This document shows positions 56,746 through 64,000 of a stretch of 64,000 nt of DNA, piece after piece (the first letter of the stretch is position 1; each line of letters begins with the position of its first letter). Made by a program: the position numbers and the translations under genes. The notes beneath the pieces were generated by a model, which saw only the letters and a list, made by a program, of their open reading frames with translations, searched no databases and was not told the DNA's origin. This stretch comes from Acanthosoma haemorrhoidale (taxonomy: Eukaryota > Arthropoda > Insecta > Hemiptera > Acanthosomatidae), in NCBI GenBank assembly GCA_930367205.1, contig OV884009.1:103747189-103811188 (forward strand). Reading direction: 5' to 3'.

Positions 56746-59700
56746 TGTACGAGCTAATGGTTTCTTTCTCGCTTTGTCGACGGGAGATAGATAATATAGA
56801 CATACTGGGAGAAATCACGTTCCAAACCTTTATTTAAGTTCCTGACATATCCCATCCATTGTTCAAATGGGGTAGTGTATGCAAACCTTACAACGCTAAC
56901 ATAGTGAATAATATACTTTTAATATTGAAGATTTATTGTATCTGCGGTTTGACAGTTGGTATCTTATAAAACTCATACCTAAAAAGATTGGTTCACACTT
57001 ATTTAAAAGTAGAGCCCCGACCTTTAGGCTAGGCAATAATATCAAGCTAAAATTTTTATCTAAATAATGTCAAAACAGGATTATAATTTAGATTTCCTTG
57101 AAGCTCTAGTTGAAAAGCTGAAAAGTCTTATTATTTCGTAGTTAAACAAGTTTTAAAAATAATGATATAAAATAACTACCATATTTCAACAACTGCGCAA
57201 CTCAAAGGAGAGATGCAACCGTTTAAATTGATAATAAAACTGTTTAAGGAAAGGGTTCGTGGTTTAACAAAAAAGATAATTAAAAATAATGGGGGGGGGG
57301 GCTGCAGACATCTACAAGTGGTATCTATGACATCTAAAACTCATAGGGATTAAGGTTATTGATTATTACACTGTATATTTGTGATTCTAATGTTGTTATT
57401 TAGAAAATATTCTGCTATATCAACGACATACGAATTAACCAAGCCCGATATAAACGTGAATATATGTGAAACTAAATAATCCGAGAATTATTGAATTTTC
57501 ATTTACTAGAATAGACTGAAGTGTTTTAACAAGGAAGTTTTGGGTGGTTTAAATGATCCAAGTTATAAACTGTATCAGAAAACAAAGTATTAATTGAATA
57601 TATCTTTTTATTAGTCACAGTTCATTTTTATCAGCATGAATAATAAAAAAATATTCTAAAATCAAAGATGATTGATTAAAAGTGTAATACTCGATCGCAA
57701 AATTATTTCATACATAAATTATATGATAATATTGTCAAAAGAAAATTAATTTAAGCCTATTTTCCTTCATAGTTATCCAAGTACGTCACACCCCCATTCA
57801 ACAAATATCGACTCGTCCAACCTAGCTTGTTTGCTTGCCCCTTCAGGTTCAATGTTTTGTGCTTTTACTGAAATGTAAATGAACAATATACTAGTTTATT
57901 TTCGATTGCCTAAAATTCTTTCGGTGTGAATAGTTTACTGTTGACCATCTGGGATTATCACCACTGACGACGGAGTGATTGTGTGATGTTCTGTTCAAGT
58001 TTATTTTTTATGTTTGTAATACAAAAGTTTACGATTAGAACATTGAAACTAAGACTTCCAGTTACTAATAACACTGTAGTTGATAATATTTAAGGAGTGA
58101 AGTATATCAATTATACAAAGTTATTGTTTACAGTTGAGGAAAAACCATGTTGATTTGTCACAAACCAAGGTGAATATGAACCTAGCATATAGTCCAAACC
58201 TCAGCTGTTCACGTTTCTATTTAGTAATGCTAGGCAATGAAAACATTCTGTTTCTTAGAAGTAACCTGCAAGATGGGTCTTGTTAACAATTCTCATGTTG
58301 CACAGTACGTAACAATTGATTGATTGTTGTTCTATTGAGTCATTCATTTGAGTTTTTCTTTTAAATAGCAACGATTGCTTATGTCAATATCTATTAGAAG
58401 ATAATGCAAATTTATTAAGTAATATGGGTATACATTTAAAATTTCATGTTAACTTGCTTGAATAGTTAGTAATGTGGCATTTTGTTGTATCTTTTAATTT
58501 CTTATAATATCATTTATCTTTATTTTTCCTCAACATGAGGTGATATTCACAGAACTTGTATGTTCACATGCTACAGCTTTATTCAGTAATAATTAATTTG
58601 GTTGAACTTAATGTTAATTACATGAAATATAAGTTTTTAGTCTGATTTGGCTTATTTGTACTTATTTTTAAGTATTGAATTATGAGTTTGTGATATATAA
58701 CAAGGTATTATAGTATAAAATAGGGCTTAAAGCTTGGGATAATTATGTTTATTTTTTTGTTAGTTTCTTCATTGTTATGAATGTATTATCTATTTTATAC
58801 AAACTTTAATTTTTTTATTTAAAACTACCTTGGGGTAAGGTAAATATAACCTATAAGTTTAGATATATTCACTGTAATAATAACAGCTTTATCTAAAGAA
58901 AATTCTTCCCAGATTTGGGTACTTGTTAGATCTATTATGTTTTTATAACATAAGTGTTCTGTTTATCAAGTGTTACGAGTTAGTTATTTTATAACTCAGT
59001 ATTGTACTTTTGTGAGTGACGCTAGGTGGTAATTTCGCTAACAGTGTTATCATCAAATGTTTGTGATATGTAAAAAAAATAAGCTGTTTACAAAAATCAT
59101 CCCAACAATTTTTGTAATTGTGATGCCTGGGACATTTTGTGCGCGTCTGTTTATTTATGGAGGCAGTTGTTCACCTGGACCGGCCAGCCGCAATGCCTTC
59201 TCAGTCTCAGATGTCTTATTCAAGAAATGCTGGTTTACACGGGTATGTTTAGCTACCAAAACTTTACATTTCACATACCATTAGTTGTTCAGAAAGTTCA
59301 TTGTTTTTATTTATAAATTTAACATCAATAGATAGATTGTAGAAACTAATCCATGATATTTATGGTCCTATGCATGTCATTACTCCCTATTATTTGGTTG
59401 GTTATATTTGAAAAGAGCATTAGTCGACCTTCATGTCAACTGATGAACATATTAGTCAACAAGAGATGAATACTAGCTTAAATAATTCTTATTTTTCACT
59501 TTGTATTCAGAATCCAATTTCAGGTGTATTATTTTAAGTTTAATTAGTTGAGATGTGATGTGGTGCACCTGGAAATAATAATTATTAAATCGTATGCCTA
59601 TAACCGGTTTTTTATATCATGATGTTTATCTGTAAGTAAACATTTATGTGTTTTGATGAAATCTCCCTCATTCTATTTTTAAAACATATGTGTATTCCAC

Positions 59701-60039
59701 ATACATTGAATTGCTTTTATTACAATAAGATAATTATAAATACATAAAATATTTGTTAGGTCATTATGAACTTAATTTGATTTTTGCAATATACATAAAT
59801 GTATAAAATAACCTAGTATATGAAGGAATCCTATTGAAAGTTGGGGCTCGCGTGTATTAATAAATCGTGTAAAAACGGCTCGGTATGTTTGATCAAAAAT
59901 AGTTTATATTTGTTGTGACACCATATTGGTCACTGAAAATTGTCTTACAAACATAATCACTTAAAAAGGTAAAATATTAATTTTTTTTTAGAATGTCTTC
60001 AAAAAATGTTAATAGTTGCGATCTTTAATGTGTCCTTAA
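56746..60039. other. AT-rich non-coding stretch, possible intron
   Basis: No ORF of interest apart from the exon candidate at 59193-59242. A G-run lies at about 57291-57301. No transposon ends recognised. Confidence 0.45.
59193..59242 (+). CDS. Candidate first coding exon (partial)
   Basis: Within an AT-rich desert a GC-richer block of about 110 bp contains CCGCAATGC, a fair translation start context, and an open frame MPSQSQMSYSRNAGLH running to a donor-like GG/GTATGT at 59243. The product is not recognised. It could be the start of a gene continuing right, across the inverted repeat; no partner exon was found in the window. Chance occurrence is quite possible. Confidence 0.27.
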
Positions 60040-61026
60040 CTATTGGACAAAAATCTGAACTTAAAATTTTAAATTTCTTCTGAGTGTGACTTCAGAAATC
60101 TTAAAAGTTAGCAAAACATACCTGACTTAGTCATGTTTAATTTTCTTTTTTATACTTCCCATTACTGTATTAGTCATATAGTGTTGACTGAAATCTACAC
60201 ACATTAAGCATTTTATGATAGATATCGTAGAATATACACACCGATTTGATTGTGTAGCTTCTTCTTGGGTTAAAAAATTAATATTATAGAAGTGTATCTG
60301 GGGAAGTCACAACTCATCATTGATCACACCATATGTTTTTATATTCTTTTATTTTGCATTAATGACTGACCAGTCGTTTAATGTTATTCTCTTATCATAA
60401 ACAAATAAGTTCTATTCACTGGTACATCAATTGAAGAAGGCCCTGGAATTAGCCCCAAAAAAATTTTCTGTTGTTAAGTACACTGCTATGTAATGAGAAT
60501 AACTAGGAGTCAAAATTGATTATTGATCAATAATTTTTAAATTATGTATTAACGTTTAAATGAAATGAATGTGGTAGCGGTTATTATATCACATATTATG
60601 CATAGTAAACTACAATGCAGAAGGCGGGGGGGGGGTGTAATTTTGAATTTGATAAATAGATAAATTCACATGTTTATATTTTCAACCAGGGCCTCATATA
60701 CCAGACCTTTTTTATTATATCACTGTAACCATTACTTTTCACAAGTGATTATTAACTGGAGCAAAGGAATCTTATTAAGTATTGAACAATTTTAATATCT
60801 ATTGTCATAAGCATCAATCTAGTTGGTAAAATTACCTTCCATGATCAGTGTAACTTAGTATTTAGTAGAAATTTAATATTTATTATAATAGTTCCAGCAT
60901 TAATTCTTATGGAATAGGAAGATAAATATTTTTATCAGGTCCTACGTCATGCTTTATGTAACACTTAACACAGTTTAAGTTGGTAAAAGGATTGCGTAAT
61001 TTTTTTTTTTACTTGTTCTATGGCCA
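60040..61026 (+). repeat. Left arm of a large inverted repeat
   Basis: Matches the reverse complement of about 63090-64000. Examples: CTATTGGACAAAAATCTGAA (60040) with TTCAGATTTTTGCCCAATAG (ends 64000); TATACTTCCCATTACTGTA; CCAGGGCCTCATATACCAGA; CATGCTTTATGTAACACTTA. Divergence is visible throughout, so the duplication is not new. The arm may start left of 60040 because the partner runs off the window. Confidence 0.85.
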
Positions 61027-63089
61027 CACGTGTTATTATTTATTAGTATTATGATGATAAGCATTCCCTTCAGTGAAATCATTGTTCGTTGAAATTCACC
61101 GGCATTCTCTTGCACTCATTTTAAATTTATGAAACAATAACAAGTTAAATAACAATCTAGATAACCTATGGAGAACACGTGTCCAAATTGAACATAAAAT
61201 TTGCAAATATGGGCTTGCTATGCTGTGTGTGGGCATACTTTAGTTAGCTATTAAGAACAGCAATTTATAATCCATTCTTTGAAGTGAACGACTGATGATC
61301 GAACAAATACGTAATAATATTTTTTCTCCCTAATTCAAGTATGATTTCTGTTTTTCCCCCCATCACGCAAGGTTTCCGAGAGACAGGTATTTTTATTTCA
61401 AACATTCTAATACTCTCTGCATTCTTAACTACACAATATTCAAATATTTGACTCTTATAGTAGGTAAGAACAATTTCATTTCAAAAGATGACAATTTCAG
61501 CTATATTTCACCTGTGAAGCATCCCTCTTGAAGGTCCAATAATAATTGCCCAGCATATTACGATTCCATTTGCCTTGGTACCTATTTGCCATAGCTAAAA
61601 TCTCCTGATGAAAGAGTTTCCTGTACTCATCGTTTAATAAGCTATGCTCTTTATAACTCTAGGCATTTTGTAACTAACAGCAATTTAAATAATTAAAGTG
61701 GTAAATATGTAATACACAATAATTAAAATTCACAAAGCCCTTGCAATGATGTGTTTACTGGTTCACTATTATCTCACAACTGGTATCGTTTTGATGGATG
61801 TGTGCTATCTTAGATCATGTTTGTATGTCTATACATGTCTGAACCTGCACAACGGTAGCAATGCTACCCTTTGAGTTAGCTCATTTTATTCCATAATATT
61901 TATAAACCTCTAGGAGGTTTTACTTGATAATGGACAAATGGAGGAAAAAATGTTTTAAAAAAATTAAAATAACAAAACAGTGCAGTAAGTACACCTATTG
62001 GTATACGAGACAAAAATCATGTTGACCAGTGTAATCTGACTGAAGGTTAAATGTAAACATAGTAATTAATACCAGATTTTTTGTTACATCTTCAGTATCA
62101 AGTTAAATCTTTTTATGTTTATTGCCCACAGACATTAAATAAGATTCAGTACTAAGTATAACATTACCATGTAGGTACGTACTGAAATATGATCTAATAA
62201 ATATTTTTTATTAATAAATTTTTTTTTTAATATACATCATTTTCCATAAGGACAAACCCAACCATATGACAATTGGTTCCTGTGTAATATCATTACACAT
62301 TAAAGAATTGGAATAAGGGGGTACAAAAATTTATTGAAAAAAAAGTATTAAAAACAATCTATTAATGATTTTAAATATTTTAATAATTAAATCTTTAAAT
62401 AATTTCTTTTCTCAAATAATATAAATATTCATTATGCCTATAATTAAAATATTTCCAGCTCGTAATGGAATTTTAAGTGCTTATGTGATGATTCCACTTA
62501 AAAATGAACAGCTGATATAAGTAATATCTCATAATTTTAATATCCAATAGAAACCGGCTTTGAATAAATATATGTATTTTTAATGTAAACGTTTTACAAT
62601 AAATAAACTGGTTATAAAAATATCTCATTTCCAAATGTTTGAATGAATAACTGTATAAATAAAGACAACATTTAATTATTTAATAAAACCAACTTCTATT
62701 AAAATAAATAGTGAATAAAGCTATGTGAACATTGTATGTTCACACAATCTAAAAATGAGGGTGAAATTTGGTAGTGTATATGGGTGGAGGAATAGAGGAA
62801 TCCTTGGTAGAACCGGGCCCTCAATAGATGTAACAATAAACATAATTATTATTCATATAAGAATAAAAGTGAACAACTGGCCAGCCATTAACAAACAAAT
62901 GTATTACTAGCATCATAGCCACAGCTGAGGGGAGAGGCTTTACTTTGGTTCTCAGGATGCTGGGTCCATTAGAATAAATAATATATATTTCAGAAGTTAT
63001 GAGTTACAATGGTGACAGAGGTTGTGTTACTAACTAGACCGGTGACTATGGCAGTAGATATTAAAATTGTTAAATACTTAATAAGATAC
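61027..63089. other. Spacer between the inverted arms
   Basis: About 2 kb, AT-rich, without ORFs longer than about 60 codons and without a recognisable transposase. Near its right end (62990-63095) a segment is repeated directly at about 63225-63330 within the right arm. Confidence 0.5.
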
Positions 63090-64000
63090 CTTATTATTAG
63101 GCCAAAGAACAAGTACAAAAAATAAGTGTTACATAAAGCATGAAATAGGACCTAATAAAAATATTTATCTTCCTATTCCATAAGAATTAATGCTAGAACT
63201 GTTATAATAAATACTAAATTTGTACTAAATACTAAGTTACTCTGATCATGGAAGGTTATTTTATTAACTAGATTGATGCTTATGACAATAGGTATTACAA
63301 TTGTTCAATACTTAATAAGATTTCTTTGCTCCAGTTAATAATCGCTTGTGAAAAGTAATGGTTACGGTGATATAATAAAAAAGGTCTGGTATATGAGGCC
63401 CTGGTTGAAAATATAAATGTGTGAATTTATCTACTAACTAAGTTCGAAATTACACCCCCCCCCCCCCAAAAAAACAAAACTAGTCAGGTGATGATATATC
63501 ACACAATTAAGTGTTTAGTTGAACTTACTGTAATGCCTCCCAGGTAAATACTTTCTAAAATAATATAAAAAGGTTGAATATTAATACAATTGAGATTAAT
63601 CTTCATGAATAAATTTATTAAGATCATCTTTTCAATTTTAAACTACTCTTTGTTAAGATATTGTTTTGCACTTTCTACTAATTTAATTTAAAGGATATTC
63701 ATTTACGTCCATTGATATGCACAAACAATTTCTCTGATACTCACTTTGTATTGTATTTTACTATATAAAATATGTGATGTAATCACCGCTACCACATTCA
63801 CTTTATTTAAACGTTAATAGATAATTTAAAAATTATGTGTAGATTTCAGCCAACACTATATGTTACTACAGTAATGGGAAGTATAAAAAAGAAAATTAAA
63901 AATGACCAAGTCAAGTATGTTTAGCTAACTTCTAAGATGTTTATCTTAAGTCACATTCGGAAACTATTTTAAATTTTAAGTTCAGATTTTTGCCCAATAG
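63090..64000 (-). repeat. Right arm of the large inverted repeat (cut by window end)
   Basis: Reverse-complement partner of 60040-61026. The C-run at about 63453-63467 pairs with the G-run near 60627-60637. The match is still strong at base 64000, so the outer end of the repeat lies outside this window. Confidence 0.85.

Overview
This is a window of animal nuclear DNA, most likely insect. It is AT-rich, with long non-coding stretches, jockey-clade LINEs, Tc1/mariner and Ty3/Gypsy remnants, and one spliced-looking host exon encoding a Krueppel-like factor zinc-finger protein. Jockey-type LINEs with a separate CCHC gag ORF fit arthropods. I cannot fix the order from sequence alone. There are no bacterial operons, CRISPR arrays or convincing tRNA/rRNA genes.

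Layout. 1-773: AT-rich, nothing recognised. 774-9404: an 8.6-kb satellite of about 169 monomers of 51 bp in a higher-order (mostly trimeric, 153-bp) arrangement; its minus strand carries a 2,911-codon open frame that is probably a by-product of the monomer length. 10246-13287: a minus-strand LTR retrotransposon with two LTRs, PBS, PPT, TSD and a single coiled-coil gag-like ORF but no pol. 16365-18400: a decayed LINE whose gag zinc knuckle has been tandemly multiplied. 18395-32490: four same-orientation copies of an unidentified non-coding repeat ('repeat R'), two of them broken by nested insertions (a 95-bp mariner MITE, LINE tails and a 4-kb jockey-like LINE, 'LINE B'). 29505-29940: Tc1 transposase remnants back to back. 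33273-33770: the KLF exon, the only confident host gene, with a plausible 3' UTR after it.

35891-40600 is a full-length jockey-clade LINE ('LINE A') on the minus strand, with intact ORF1 and ORF2 and a 13-bp target-site duplication. Its 5' UTR contains a tRNA-like A-box/B-box module and a GCGCATGCGC palindrome at the start. Decayed copies of LINE A (48655-50800, 51125-51232, 54530-54960, 55190-55375) and LINE B (40690-42708, 55620-56745) and a Ty3/Gypsy pol fragment (43030-44390) follow. 53209-53447 is an uninterrupted (AG)n tract of about 239 bp. 60040-64000 is a large inverted repeat with arms of roughly 0.9 kb whose outer end runs off the window.

The mobile-element ORFs work within their own elements: LINE A ORF1 (RNA chaperone) and ORF2 (endonuclease/reverse transcriptase) form one retrotransposition unit, while the gag-only LTR element must depend on proteins made elsewhere. 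The KLF gene is the only likely host regulator, and the surrounding DNA reads as intron or intergenic sequence filled by nested transposons.
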